Positions 48,000 through 61,710 of a stretch of DNA of 64,000 nucleotides are shown piece after piece; position 1 is the first letter of the stretch; each line of letters starts with the position of its first letter. Source of the stretch: Byssochlamys sp. IMV 00236 (Eukaryota; Ascomycota; Eurotiomycetes; Eurotiales; Thermoascaceae); contig MSJH02000793.1 of NCBI GenBank assembly GCA_001931875.2, positions 115,353 to 179,352 of the forward strand. Direction: 5' to 3'. The notes below the pieces were generated by a model. It ran no database searches. It was not told the DNA's origin and saw nothing but the letters and a program-made list of their open reading frames with translations. The position numbers and the translations under genes were made by a program.

Positions 48000-50162
48000 T
48001 CAGGCATTAAAAAAATCCTTCTCGTCAAGCCACTGTGAGTCAATGGCATATGCAACGAGGTCAGCTGCACAACACATGTCTTCATGGCCGTTCTCGAGAT
48101 CAAGAAGCTCGAGGGCCCGATCGAGTCTGGAGGAAAGCGTCTGTTCGACTTTCTTCGAGGGCCCCTCCTCATTGGTAGTGACCACCTGTTCCTCATTTTC
48201 CAGGCCTGTGGCTAGAACCTTTGTCTTCTTCTTTCCTGATTGTGATTTCGCCGTCGGCTTTGGCTTAATGTTCTTGTTCACGTTTCCTGAGGCCACTCCC
48301 AAAGGCTGTCTCCGCGGAGCTTGGGACTGCTTCTCTTGATTATCCTTTTTATGTTTGAGGAGGTTCTTCAACAGGAAGAGAAGCCAGATGAGATTCGTCC
48401 TCGGTGTGTATTCCGACCAGATGCCAGGAATATCTTCCAGCTTTTCCTGATCAAGAGGGTCACCTTTATAGACTTCACCACGCATACTGTGGGATTTCTG
48501 TTAGAAGCTGTGTTGTCCAGTACAATGGCAAAACTTACTATCTGTATGTATTTCGCAGAAGCTTCTCATCCTCGTCCACGCCAACAGCATCGAATAGTTT
48601 CTTCTTGTCAAGATCGGTCGAAGCGATCTCCGGCTGCTCGTCTGGATCCTCGCTGTACCTGAGTTCAGCTCGAGAAAGGGTATAGTCGATAATCGTCGTC
48701 TCTAAGCAACTGAGCCCAAAACCACTTGATGACTCTAGGACTTTGCTGTCCACGGATGAGGGTGGTTCCATGGAGCCGTCCTGCCGGGTCGTCCGAAGAC
48801 AGACATTGCCAAGATGGAGATCTCGATGCTTTTGAATGGCGTCAGTGAACTTGAGCTTGGTATGGTACAGAGGTGACTTACCTCGAATCTTGCGTATTCT
48901 TCAGCTCTTGCGAGTGCCATTGCAACGCCCCAGAATATATCGTAGATCTGAAAGACGGACGACCACTTGAACTTTTCCAGCTCGCAGCCAGCATCATCCA
49001 TCTCCAGAATCGCCCACAGCTGTTTATCAGGGTACGCCTTTTTATCCGCAGGGTTTGGATTCCAGCAGTCATCCTTGGTCTGAGAATATATGTCCCATGC
49101 AGCTTGGAAAGGTCCCGGGAACCGTCCCTGAACAATGTGTATTTCTCTGAACCTCGCGAATCCGGGGATAGGATCAAGATATTTCAACAGCTTGACCTCC
49201 GATGCGATCTCGTCGATGCTAGTAAACTTCCTCGAACCGGGTCCCGTTTTAGCCCGAAGCGGCACAATCTTGAACACGCCGTCGCCGTATGCTCGCAGCT
49301 TCGCAAGCTTGGATTTTGACATCTGTTGCTTGCAGGCGTCTTCTCTGATGCGAAGCTTGTATACTTCTCCGTATGAGCCCTCAGCTATCTTGACAACGTC
49401 GAAGACGTCCCCTGTCCTTGCAGCCCACGAATCGAATTTCTGAACGCCTTGAGAAGCAATGGGGGACATAGCCTCGTCGAGAATAGGACGGACATATGCG
49501 TTTGTCTTCTCATCCTTGATACAGCTCGATGATAGCCGCGGTCTGGACTTCTTTTTCGTCTGATCTTTTGTCGCCACCTTCGTATTAGATGTTGAAGTGT
49601 CTTTCGCTGGCTGTTCTTCCTGAGCGCTGCAGGCTGGCTTCACCGGTAACCGAACTTCCGCCAAAACCTGCCACCTCCGCTTGGGCTTGGGCGTATGCTT
49701 GAGCGGAGTGGATGCGATATGCTCTCTTATCCTCTGTCGAACCTCTCCCACACTGTCCCGCTTCTTAGTCGGTGTGTATATCGGGAACGTCGGCTCTCCT
49801 GTCTTCACGTTGTCCTCTTCATGTGGCTTGTCCTCGAGCGTAACGACCTCCATTGCTTCAACAAGTTCATCGTCTTTATTTCCATTTTCTTCGACCACAG
49901 GATTGTCTTCATCCTCCACGTCGTCATCCAGCTTGACAGCCTCTAGCTTTGCCTGCATATCATCCAGCGCAGTCTCGCCGGCGTCAACGTCCGCGATCTT
50001 CTCTCGAAGCGGACTGACATGTTCAAGGATGGCTCGCGGCGCATTGGCCTTTCTTTTCCCGTAGACTCTCTTCGGTGCGACTGTTCGTGTGCGTGTCTGT
50101 TGTTCTCTGCGACCTTTTGTCGCGCGTGACGTAGACAGAGGTGAGACTGGCGGCGAGAGCAT
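48000..50162 (-). CDS. Haspin-family histone H3 Thr3 kinase
   Basis: Mitotic serine/threonine kinase; haspins phosphorylate histone H3 on Thr3 to place the chromosomal passenger complex at centromeres. Three exons on minus: 50162-48882, 48828-48539 and 48486-48000, giving 685 residues. The N-terminal ~250 residues are disordered and charged, with basic patches such as KRVYGKRK, plus acidic stretches. The kinase domain has a glycine loop IAEGSYGEVYKL, Lys in VFKIVPL, Glu in EIASEVKLL, hinge LWAILEMDDAG, catalytic HRDLHLGN (HRD at 428-430) and TIIDYTLSR. DYT in place of DFG is the haspin hallmark. The C-terminal part carries a Lys-rich insert (about 572-610) and ends in helical sequence. Both introns are just over 50 bp and keep these motifs in frame. 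The neighbouring ENT gene has no obvious functional link. Confidence 0.95.
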
Positions 50163-50868
50163 TGCTCTAGTTATGCGAAAAGAAATGAGCGTCGTGGAAG
50201 AGTAAGAGGGATATCGTTTGCGCTAGCTGCTGGGTCGATAACCGATCGCAACTACTACACGGTCTGACATTCAAACTGTCGCGTGCTCTGATAGATCAAT
50301 AAGGTAGTTGTCAAGCGTCAATCTATCTATCTGGTCCTAGGACTTAACGACGAAAAGACCGACCAGGCGGGCGTATTGATTTCCTCCCTATATAGGTATA
50401 GCGTGTATGGTTGCTGGGGCAAGAGAGTTCACTGGAGACTAGTACAAAAGAGGTTTAGTCTTTATCGACCTCGAGTATACAAATGAAGATGATATTCTTC
50501 TGTTACTATTGAGCCAGTATCTTGTAAGTAAGCCTTTATCATGTTTCTTAAGCTCTATATAAGCCTCCATGTTCTGTCCCTTACCCAGGTAGTTTCTCTA
50601 TTATTGTCTTTCAGTCTCCACAGACGCATTTTCTCCCTCATGGAGCCATGTTCCCGCCAAAGAAGAAATCCCTGGTCGAATGAATAACGTCGTCGTTCTA
50701 GGAGTATGGGAAACAGCTGGTAATTGATGACCAGGGATTCGGTCGATTACTACGGGGCCGGAATATTGTAGAGTAATTAAGCGAGTCAGACTTATATTCC
50801 CTAGCTAGACGCTTCAAAATATCATTAACTCCTCATTATGTGGTCCGATAGACATACTCTACTTAAGT
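50163..50868. other. Intergenic stretch between haspin and the F-box-like gene
   Basis: About 700 bp: haspin promoter and leader, then the 3' flank of the F-box-like gene. No coding sequence seen. Confidence 0.6.
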
Positions 50869-52192
50869 CTAGGCCCTCTCTGTTCTGTTTTCCTGCTTTA
50901 TCGTCTTGTCGAACTGCTCCTTGATGCCCTTAAACAACTTCAATATTCGACCACGATTATTCAAACCGCTGTTGCAGTACCAGTCTTCATCTAGCAGTAA
51001 TTCTTCTAATCCAAGGCAGAACTCAGCCCAGTCAATCACAGGTCCTGCCTTAATAAGATCATCTACTTCAAATACAAGTTGAGGATTGCAGCGCGACTGC
51101 CAGTATGTATTGGGTAATATCCATCCAAAAGCAACTAGGATATTTCGCGTATCTTCAATCCTCTGCCGAGAATGAGGCTGTGATTGATAGATTGTGTCAA
51201 TGATAATCATTGCGATATCCAAGGGGAGATTAGCGGCTTTTGCTGGATGGCGATCAAGTCGCAGGTGGTTATAACTTCGAGTAACCCGCTCAGTCAGCTC
51301 TTGGATGTCAGGAATCCTAAGTGGGTTCGCTGGCCAGTGGACTGGACGTGACTTTTCATCATTCAACACTCCTATATTCATAGGTTTAGGAGGATCTGAC
51401 TGTCGCTTAAGCCAGTGTATGCCGTCTTCATAGCAGCCATCCATTTCAGGATCGGGATCACCAAGAATATGTAATACCCAGCGTCCCCATTCTTCTTTAT
51501 TCGCCTTCCAAAATTCCTCAATGACTTGGATAAAAAGCCTGAGATTCTGCTTGATAACATTATGTGCGATAAACCGGTCGAGAAGCAACCAACAGTGCAC
51601 ATGAATAGGATACCCAACGCGTTCTCCTGCCTCTCTGTTCCAATCTGGCTCAAAAAGATTAGCCATATGGAACTCTACATTCCAGCGACGATCTTCTCTT
51701 ATAGCTCCCCTATAAATCACAGCCCTGTTAGGATCGATTGGCGCCGGACGAGGGTACCACCCAAAATAGCCGTGAGATATCCCGGAAATTTGCAGTTTGT
51801 TCGTTTTCGGGTCATCGAGAACTAAAAGAAAATATGATGGCATATAATTTAGCTATGTAATAGCGTTTGCTTCTAATGAATGGCTAAAAGAAAACGATAG
51901 TTAATATGCAAAGGGGCAGATCTTAACTTGTTCGGTGGAAGCATAACCATTGGGGAGGGTTCTTTCTGAACTCTACATTTTCAAAATCAGTGGCAGGAAC
52001 GATTAGGCTTCTGCTTGCTAGACGTCGTGATGGCCTTTTGCGTCGCTGTAGTTTCTCGGCCATCGCTTTCCAATCCTCACGTTCGTGCGTTACATTGGGA
52101 TCATCCGCGTCCGTCGGAATCTCGAGTCCACATAATACACAACAAACAATCGGCTCCCGGCGTTTGGGGAGATGAAATCGGTCTATAGGCAT
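50869..52192 (-). CDS. F-box-like fungal protein with N-terminal Cys motif, function unknown
   Basis: Belongs, as far as I can judge, to an expanded fungal family often annotated as F-box-like. Two exons on minus: 52192-51928 and 51821-50869, with a 106-bp phase-1 intron (donor GTTAAG, acceptor TTTTAG), giving 405 residues. I chose this acceptor because the two exons join in frame and avoid a frame-shifted stop that follows the other candidate acceptors. The N-terminus has a CCVLCG motif (a possible zinc site). A central block reads HVHCWLLLDRFI followed by NLRLFIQVIEEFW. An F-box-like segment, LPLDIAMIIIDTIYQ, precedes FGWILPNTYWQSRC. The frame is unusually AT-rich compared with the housekeeping genes. 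An in-frame ATG at 51843, inside the intron, could give a shorter 324-residue product if the intron is retained. Biological role unknown. Confidence 0.68.
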
Positions 52193-52878
52193 CTTGTCGT
52201 TTGCATTAAGTATAGTATGGAATAGCCGAGAGAGTGACAGCTAAGGGTTTTCGTTAAAAGAAATATCAAGCACTGCTTTAATGATGTCATGCTGATCTGC
52301 TCATAATAAGAAATATTTTAGGTGCCAGGCAGACGTTTTGTCGTGATTAGCATACTTGCTCATAAGTTCATAATCGCAGATGATGGGCCGGTTGCAGACT
52401 CGGTTAGCGGGCTACTCGTTCATGACCGTACGCCATTTGTGGTAATGCATGTATGGCATCAAAGCTGCGGTCAAAGAATTGCTTCGATGGAGGTATGCCC
52501 TTGTAACATGTCTGTCGCAAATACAGAACTGTCTGGCTCAGTATTTAGAACGAACGCGTAGACGGGAATTCCCCATGCCTTGACACAGGATGATGAATTT
52601 GAAGGCTATCGGTTCCCTGCTGGGAATTTCACTTGATAATGAAAACTTGTCACATCGCGGCTAAAATTGACAAACAATAGTTCCGTTGTGTTCTGTTTCT
52701 CCCCCTAACCCAGAGTCATGTAAAGGGTTTTGATTTCTTTGGCTGTGCAGCACTATGACATAGCCTTGTGTAGAACCAAAAATATCGAGCAACACCAAAG
52801 ACAGACGTATGTTGCAGTTGGAGACTGACTACCACAGACGATCTACAATATTATTGTTATAGAACCCCCAGCCGCTTA

Positions 52879-52892
52879 GGGGGGTGGGGGGG
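52879..52892 (+). repeat. G-rich run (G6-T-G7)
   Basis: Two G runs of six and seven bases separated by a single T, in the middle of an AT-rich region. A potential G-quadruplex component, though only two runs are present here. Confidence 0.6.
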
Positions 52893-53058
52893 CGCCTCTC
52901 GGATAAGCTAAGTTCTATATTTCTAATCCAATATGCTAGTTATTCGTTATTCTCTCTAGAACTTTAAGAAAGTTATCGAGAGATAATAGCCAGAGTAACA
53001 AGAGACCGCTTATATCAGACATCGTTTATTATAGCGAAGGCACTACTTAATTATAAGA

Positions 53059-53080
53059 TTGTTATCTATAGAGATAACAA
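53059..53080. repeat. Perfect 9-bp inverted repeat
   Basis: TTGTTATCT at 53059-53067 and AGATAACAA at 53072-53080 are perfect reverse complements around ATAG. A weaker TTATC/GATAA hairpin lies just upstream at 52973-52986. Confidence 0.85.
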
Positions 53081-54242
53081 AATGTCTAGTTTCGGATAAA
53101 TACGCGCGTTTGAGGAATTTCACCAAATCAAAGTTTAGATGTCTGGATGTTTCTTCGGACGATGAGAATCGTGCCCACCATGTTTGTGAAGCTGGGGTTT
53201 GGGCTTTGATCACTGCCAGCCCATCCTGTTTGGAATATCTTATTGTGGCGGTTGGCGCAGAGTTCGTTGTTGAGGCGTATTGGCTTGACTTTGGGATGTT
53301 GTCTCGCTGTGGGGCATTGCATTTCGTAGAAGTAGAGGATACAGGGATTGGTTCCTCAGTAGTTCAACTAAGAACTACAGGCGAAGAGAATTAGAATAAA
53401 CGCGGTGAAGATACTAATCTACCGGCCTTTTTAAGCCTTGAGTTATTAAGCAGAGCTCCAAGATATAGCAAAGAGGGGTTGAAGGATAGTTCTACAAACC
53501 CCGAAATCTACTACGACTATTCTACGAGTCGTCTTCACAGTTGTCTATAATTTGTTTCAGAGAACATTTAACATAGGCCATAGACTGCCAAACAAAGATA
53601 GATATCTTAAAGTCACCGCCATTTCTCGTTTCTACGTGAGCGAATAGATGTAACATACCCGTTTGACATCTTGCTCGGGGACGGCTTTAGAGGTGAGGAT
53701 AGCGGCAGTTCTAGTCGCCCTCATCGTCTTGTGAAAGAGCATGTACCATATATAAGCTAGTTAGATCCCGACAGGGCTGTCAATAAATCTGATCTATATG
53801 ACTCAAGAGTAGCGGTAAATCGTGATGTATGATTCCATGTCGATCTTTGACGCCCTTCAATGGCTTATCCCAGTGCAAAGCGGTTATCTAAGTGGCGTAC
53901 TTTCAGGGGGGTCTCTTTTGAGATTTGGAAACAACGTCGGCTTCTCAGGTAATATCCATGGAAGCTACGTATCGGCCTCTGTCCAGTCTTTGCTCGCGAA
54001 TTCCTCGTGGTCTGTATACCCCTGCAAAACTTTGCATTGACGCGGAGGCGCTGGGCTAAGGCAGCGAGAGACAGCAGAAAGTTAATCGCGATTTCAACTC
54101 GCGGATATACTCCGTTTGTGGATATCTTGCTTTTACCCAGCGTCTCAAACGACCGGCATCGACGGTGATGCTGTTTGTTAGCCTTCTCAGGACAACCTCT
54201 TGTCCCAGACTCCCAGGCCCATACGAAGCGCTTCGACACATG

Positions 54243-54290
54243 TGGGACGAGGGACGAGAGACGAGGGAAGAGAGACGAGGGAAGAATACA
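54243..54290. repeat. GACGAG-type minisatellite
   Basis: About five imperfect copies of a 6-16 base purine-rich unit, GGGACGAG / GAGACGAGGGAA. It gives Arg/Glu/Thr-rich chance frames on plus. Confidence 0.8.
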
Positions 54291-56192
54291 TGGACCAGAC
54301 GCAAATTGACCCTGAGAGGGATACTCTACAAACAAACAACATGCACATTGGCTGGGATAGAAAGTCGTACGCAATGCTTTGTAGCAAACGGTAAGGGAGG
54401 TCCGTGAGACCTGCTAGGACTGATTGAATATTAATGACTCATTTATTGAAGGCACATTGTAACTATTCGACTCGGCTATTCTTTCCAAGGACTTTGGGGT
54501 TTCTAGCAATTTGCAGCCTTCTCATCGAAGTGGAAGGTGCTAGAGTTGGAAGATCCCCTGCGCTAGTCTATAATCGCGTCTTTGGATTGAGGCGGGAGGG
54601 ACAAAAATGGCTGTGCAAGCGCTTTTTTCTTTTGTTTTTGGTAGAATCTCAGGACGCGATGTCAAACAACGGGTCTGCAGGAGGCTGAATTAAGTTTCGA
54701 GCGTTAAAGACGAGCATATATTATTGACATGGATTAACATCATCCCTAATTTAGCTGGCGGAGACTTCAGATGGTGTTTGGACCAATGAAGAGGTGGTCA
54801 ATGCAACGCGACGTCAGGGATAGATTGCCCTAGGCTTCAGGCGAGGTAAAAGAGAGGATAACTTGAGTCCGCGCGAGAGGCATCGTGTGGTTAGCTCACA
54901 ATTCATGGGGAGTGTCTCTTTGCAATGTAAACTGCTCTAGATATCCAAAGTATATCGAGAGTGACCATGTTGTAGGGACATCTGACCTGGTCAGGAGAAA
55001 GAACGTTATTATCATGCCGCGTCTTAAACTTTACAACCTTCTTCTGTCGCGCAAGACCCACGGCCGTTTCGGAGAATTAGTGGGAGTCTGGAGAGGTGAG
55101 TGCTTCCTCACGAGTAGCAATAATAATCGTATTACCGTGCGGGGACAGCTTGACCGCTTGGAGCCAGAAGCACTCTCGTATGGTGCAATCTAGGGTCCAG
55201 TTGCTGGGATCCTGTAGGCAGGGCTTGAACGTAAACATTATTACTGCTCATGTGGACATTGTTCTCGGAAAAGATAATAATGCAATTGTCGATCGCGCGA
55301 CCTTCCGTGTGCGGTGCTTGGGAGGAAGTTCCACCAGACCAGCCCTGGATAAGTTATCTGCTGTAACTATCTGTACCATAGTTATCATCTAATAGCATAG
55401 CTTCATCGATCAGATTGTGTTTCCATGTCCGCAGGAGGCCAGAGCATCCGCCACCATTGTCACGGATGAGCCGATCTAACGATTAGTTAAGTACCTGACA
55501 GTCATGATATTAATATTGACGCTGTGGGTAAACACAACAACGGCGGCTAACGCACCCTTATGCAGGCGATGCACAACCCTCAGGAAGCCTCGAGCACGAT
55601 CAGATGGATCGCAGTCCGTAGATAAATAATAATAAGAGTAACTAACGAATCGACCATAAATAAAGCAGCTTCGAGAAGACGGGTCAAACTTCACGGGGGC
55701 AAGTTTGGTGGATCGGGCGGCGCAGTGACGTACCGCGAGAAAGACCATAAAAAGTTCCCTTTCCTATCTTTCCCGTGCCGGCTTCCCCGTGTGAAAATTT
55801 CCCCCTTTCGTTCCGGCTAGGCTAATAATAATAATCCTGCTGTCATTACCACGGATCTCTGCCTGTCAAAGAGACAGACTCGTCCAGGCACCGTCGCATT
55901 CACTAAATTATATTGTGTGTGGTCGACTGTCTCCGATCTATTATTTACCATCTGTGGCCTGGAGTCGCAGTGTCCGTGTGTTGTCGGAAGACATCGTCTG
56001 TCACGGGGTCGATACGCACATCTTCGGAGGCACGCGATCCAACAGCCGCGGTCTTTATCATCGCCCTTGTTCCTCCTCTTTTCCGCTCCGTCATTCTCTC
56101 GTTGCGCTCGACAACCGTCGCCGTCCAGAACACGGGCCATCGAACAAGATTTTCTCGCGCTTGAGGTGTATACAGCAGTCGTCTGAACCTGA

Positions 56193-57986
<1,794 letters not shown>

Positions 57987-58657
57987 GCTGACGTTGTGGG
58001 TGTTCACCGAATCTATATTCGGGCTTCTACAGCCCTTTCTTACCGTGGTCGGTCTTATTCGAAGCCGACTCTAAAAACTAATGACTTATGAATTTTTAAT
58101 GTCTGGAAGCGTCTTTTATCGGAAGCCTGGAGTTTCGTGTGTATCAATATTTACGTGGCATTACCCACTGCTTTGTGGTTTGCGTGTTGGATATACGGTA
58201 ACTCCTTTGCCATTCGCTGCAGCTTTTTTTCTTTCTTTCATCGATTGATCTTTTCTAGCGCAGGGAATGTTTTTGGATTGGAGGAAAAGCTGGGTCTGTA
58301 TATTTTTCTGTCATTTACTGCCCTGAGAACTCTCAACTTCCTTCTTCTAAGCTAATGCTACAAGTCGTTCCTTTTATCGTTTCAAGTGTAGACAAATTCC
58401 TGAACTGGTAAATTAAACACGACAATAGAATGGAGAACCGTAAACATCTTTAATTAAATATTGCGCAGATAAGCGTTCACCAGAGCCTGGAGCGCACTGC
58501 GGGCCGCGTGCTCGGCATTAGCCTGGCCTCCGCAAAGCTTCCACTAGCTCGATCGGACATAAACCTCCGGACTCTTCGCTTCTGTTCTCCTCCGTCCAGA
58601 GCCACGTCGCAACATCCCCAGACTGGGAATTGGATTGGAGAGGGAGATATTATCATC
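57987..58657. other. Intergenic stretch between MDM34 and the CCDC47-like gene
   Basis: MDM34 3' flank and the next promoter. No coding sequence recognised. Confidence 0.6.
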
Positions 58658-60146
58658 ATGGCTGGCGTGTTCAAGAACATATTTGGTGGAGCGTCTCCAT
58701 CGCCTGCTCCAGCCAAGGTCGACGATGGTTAGTTTGTACTTCCCTTACGATCTCAATCGTCTCGCTTCGACAGCTCACTGACTTTCCTCCCCATCGCAGA
58801 TTTCGCGGACTTTGGCGGTGCTCCAGACCCATCGCCTGTTTCGATCGTCGCTGAACCGTCCGCTGCAACAGCTACTGCTCAATTGGGTGCGCAGACCACT
58901 GGCGCAGCTCCTGTGCCGTTCACAAAATGGTACCGCGTGTGGGAGCGCACGTCCCCCTCAGATTTCAAGCAGGAGGCGATGATCTTGCCATTCATTCTCC
59001 TGATCATTATTTTCCATCTCTGGGGCACGAAAAAGAACAGGCGCAAGGCCAAGGCCTGGGCGCAGGCCCATGCTCCTGTTCTCCAGAACGAGTTCGCCGC
59101 GGTGGGATTCGGAGGTGTAAGTCCACCTGATAATGCGGGATGGGTTCACGCTGACAGGTCCGCTTTCCAGGTTTCGTCGTCTGCGTTGGTCTCCCCGGAC
59201 TCTATTCTGAGGGAGAACTCTCCTCAGGAATTCGCTTCGTATGCGACGGGCAGACAGAACGTTGCCTTCTTGGACCTTACCCTCAAGCTGGTGAAGCGCT
59301 ACAACCCGGTTATTTTCTTGATGGACCACATCCTTAGCATCTTCTTCGAAAGCTGGCCGGCCCCTGTTGAGAGGGTTGAGGCTGTTGCGTATGCGTTCGA
59401 TGGAAAAGAGAAGGAATTGGTGCCTGTCCCCGCTGGCGACACTGGCGCTCTCAAGGTCCAGAACTCGTCCTACGACCCTTTCATCTGGGCTGTTGTGCAC
59501 AAGAACACCATGCGCAAGCTGCGTCAGGACCGCTACGATGTCTCTATGACCCAAACCAAGGACAACGCCAAGCTGCCCAGCTGGGTTACCGTGATGAGCG
59601 AGAGTGCCGAGGTCACTGACACTCTGCTTACCCCGGAGCTTATAAAGGCTATTGAGCAGGCCGATGATGCATTCGAGTATCTGATCATTTCGGACCAGCC
59701 CATCGAGAAGCCGGCCAAGTATGTCACTGTTTTGTCGTGATTGTGGGTTAAGTGTGACGCTAACAAGTTTCCATAGGATTGAGGAGACTGTCCCTAGGAA
59801 GCGTCTCCAACTCTCTCTCCGCATCCCGTCATCTGGCTACGAGTCGACTCTCCCTCTCTTCAAGCTCTTCGTGCGTCTGCCTGATGTCCTCGTGGCGTCG
59901 GCCCACTGGCGCCCTGAAGTTCTGCGCAAGATTCGTAACGCTCGCGAGGAGGAAATCAAGAAACTGCGCCGTGCTGACGAGGAAGAGAAGGCTGAAGAGC
60001 GTAAGCTTGCCGCTGAGAAGCTGAAGAAGGAGGAACGCGAGCGTCTTCTGCGCTCCATGAGCGCCGAGGAGCAGCGCAAGTTCCTTGAGCGTGAAAAGGA
60101 GAAGGAGCAGAGACGCACCATGAAGAGGAACACTCGCAAAGCGTAG
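58658..60146 (+). CDS. CCDC47-like ER membrane protein (DUF1682)
   Basis: ER membrane protein; the human relative CCDC47 works in the PAT/translocon complex for multipass membrane protein insertion and in calcium handling. Four exons: 58658-58727, 58800-59116, 59171-59718 and 59777-60146, giving 434 residues. The N-terminus (FKNIFGGASPSP, DFADFGG) is followed by one membrane helix (MILPFILLIIIFHLWG) and a basic RRKAKAW segment. The DUF1682 body includes YATGRQNVAFLDLTLKLVKRYNP and DHILSIFFESWPAP. The C-terminal ~70 residues are a Lys/Arg/Glu-rich coiled coil, ending RTMKRNTRKA. The intron at 59117-59170 is 54 bp, in frame and free of stops, so read-through would insert 18 residues; GTAAGT and GCTGAC signals favour splicing. 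Confidence 0.9.
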
Positions 60147-60802
60147 AAGCCTTGTACTTCGTTTTCTCTTCTTTCTGCTCTGCAGCTTGATGATATTAGA
60201 TCCATCATAATTCTTCTATGCGAGCTCATCGTTAGGGGACGGGGAAGACGCTTGGAGTGCGGGATTTACTCGGGTCCCTGTATCTATATTTTTGCATGTA
60301 CCATCGAGGAGAAAAGAAAAAGAATAGATCGCAACATAAATGGCTCTGCTCGCCTGTAGCAGAGCATCAGTGAGAAATCTGATATGAATGTCATATGATC
60401 TGTTTTCTCAAGTGTATATACCGGCGCTGTCATCCGGCCTCGTACACATATACACAATCTCAGATTATCGAATTGCACAGTATCTCGGGTCCGTTTCGGA
60501 CAGTATCGCATCGTTCCATCAGAGGCAGGAGCTGTCCCTGAGTGAGTGCCAACAAGCATCGACATTTCAGTATCAAACAGCAACAACCCACCGCAAAAGC
60601 ATCAACACGCGAAATTTCAGGAAAGCACGAGCATTAATCCAAGAAATATATCACCCCGACCGAAGTGTCTCTGCTCTTTCTTTTCCTTCATGCTTCATGC
60701 ACTCACTCCCTTAGATTATATCGAGATTCAGTTGCGCATACCTTTTTGCTATTTTACTTCCCATTCTTATAAACCTTCCAGAACATATACCATCTTCCCT
60801 TC
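60147..60802. other. Intergenic stretch upstream of the deacetylase gene
   Basis: 3' flank of the CCDC47-like gene and promoter of the deacetylase gene. A TATAAA lies at 60768-60773, only 30 bases before the ATG, and is unlikely to be the working TATA box. Confidence 0.55.
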
Positions 60803-61710
60803 ATGTCGATCATACGCATCGCAACCCTCATCACCTTGGCATTCTCGCCACTCTCCCTAGCCAGCCCGACTCTTGATAACCAGAACCAAACGCTCACCAA
60901 GCGCAGCCCTGTACCGTTTGGTGTGTATATCGAAAGATGCAGCATCCCCGGCACCATTGCCCTGACGTTCGATGATGGCCCGCATGTCTTCACGCCCAAG
61001 GTGCTGGATACTTTGAGGTCCAGGGGCGCGAGGGCTACATTCTTTGTGAATGGGCAGAGTACAGGGAATATTCATGCCAATGCGGGTGTAGTGCAGCGTG
61101 CGATTGCGGAGGGGCATCAGATCGGGTCTCATACGTATGGGAACTGACGTTTTCTTATTTTTGTTTTTTTCTTTGAAGAACGGAAGTGCTGACTGATGTT
61201 GACGGCAGCTGGAGTCATCCATCTCTTGCAGGACTCGACTATAATGCTATTATAGATCAGATGTTGGCCCTTGAGGGTGCGTTTATGCAGATCATCGGCC
61301 GAATCCCGACGTATATGAGACCGCCGTTCCTGGCTGTGGACGGGGCAGTGTTGGCGGCCATGGGGCAGTTGGGGTATCATGTCATTGGTGCCAGTATCGA
61401 TACGAAAGACTACGAGAATGACAACCCTGCTGCTATCCAGAACAGTCTGGTGAGGTTCAGAGATCAGTTGAATGCTGGGGGCACGATTTCGTTGGCGCAT
61501 GATGTACGCCAGTGGACCGTTGAGGTTCTCGTGCAGGCGATGATTGATGAGGTGTCTGCCAGGGGATTAAGGAGTATGTGTTTCCTTTTGTTGTCTCGTA
61601 TTGTTCTTTCCCATATGTTGTTTCTATTACTGACATTGTCGACGACAGTGGTTCCTGTGGGTGAATGTCTAGGTGACCCAGCGGATCTTTGGTACCGGGG
61701 CCCGCGTTGA
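60803..61710 (+). CDS. Secreted polysaccharide deacetylase (CE4, chitin deacetylase-like)
   Basis: Predicted secreted or wall-bound deacetylase acting on chitin, chitooligosaccharides or a related N-acetylated polymer. Three exons: 60803-61134, 61209-61573 and 61649-61710, giving 252 residues. Residues 1-20 form a signal peptide (SPLSLAS); LTKRS at ~32-36 could be a Kex2 propeptide site. CE4 motifs in order: TFDDGP (motif 1 with catalytic and metal Asp), GSHTWSHPSL (motif 2 HxxxH, spanning the first intron), YMRPPF (motif 3), DTKDYEN (motif 4) and ISLAHD (motif 5). The last exon adds VGECLGDPADLWYRG, the usual fungal ending. There is no chitin-binding module. All catalytic motifs are intact. 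Confidence 0.94.

Noticed and set aside
58958..59824. 288-codon minus frame opposite the CCDC47-like gene
   Set aside because: Antisense shadow of a conserved coding sequence with no domain of its own.
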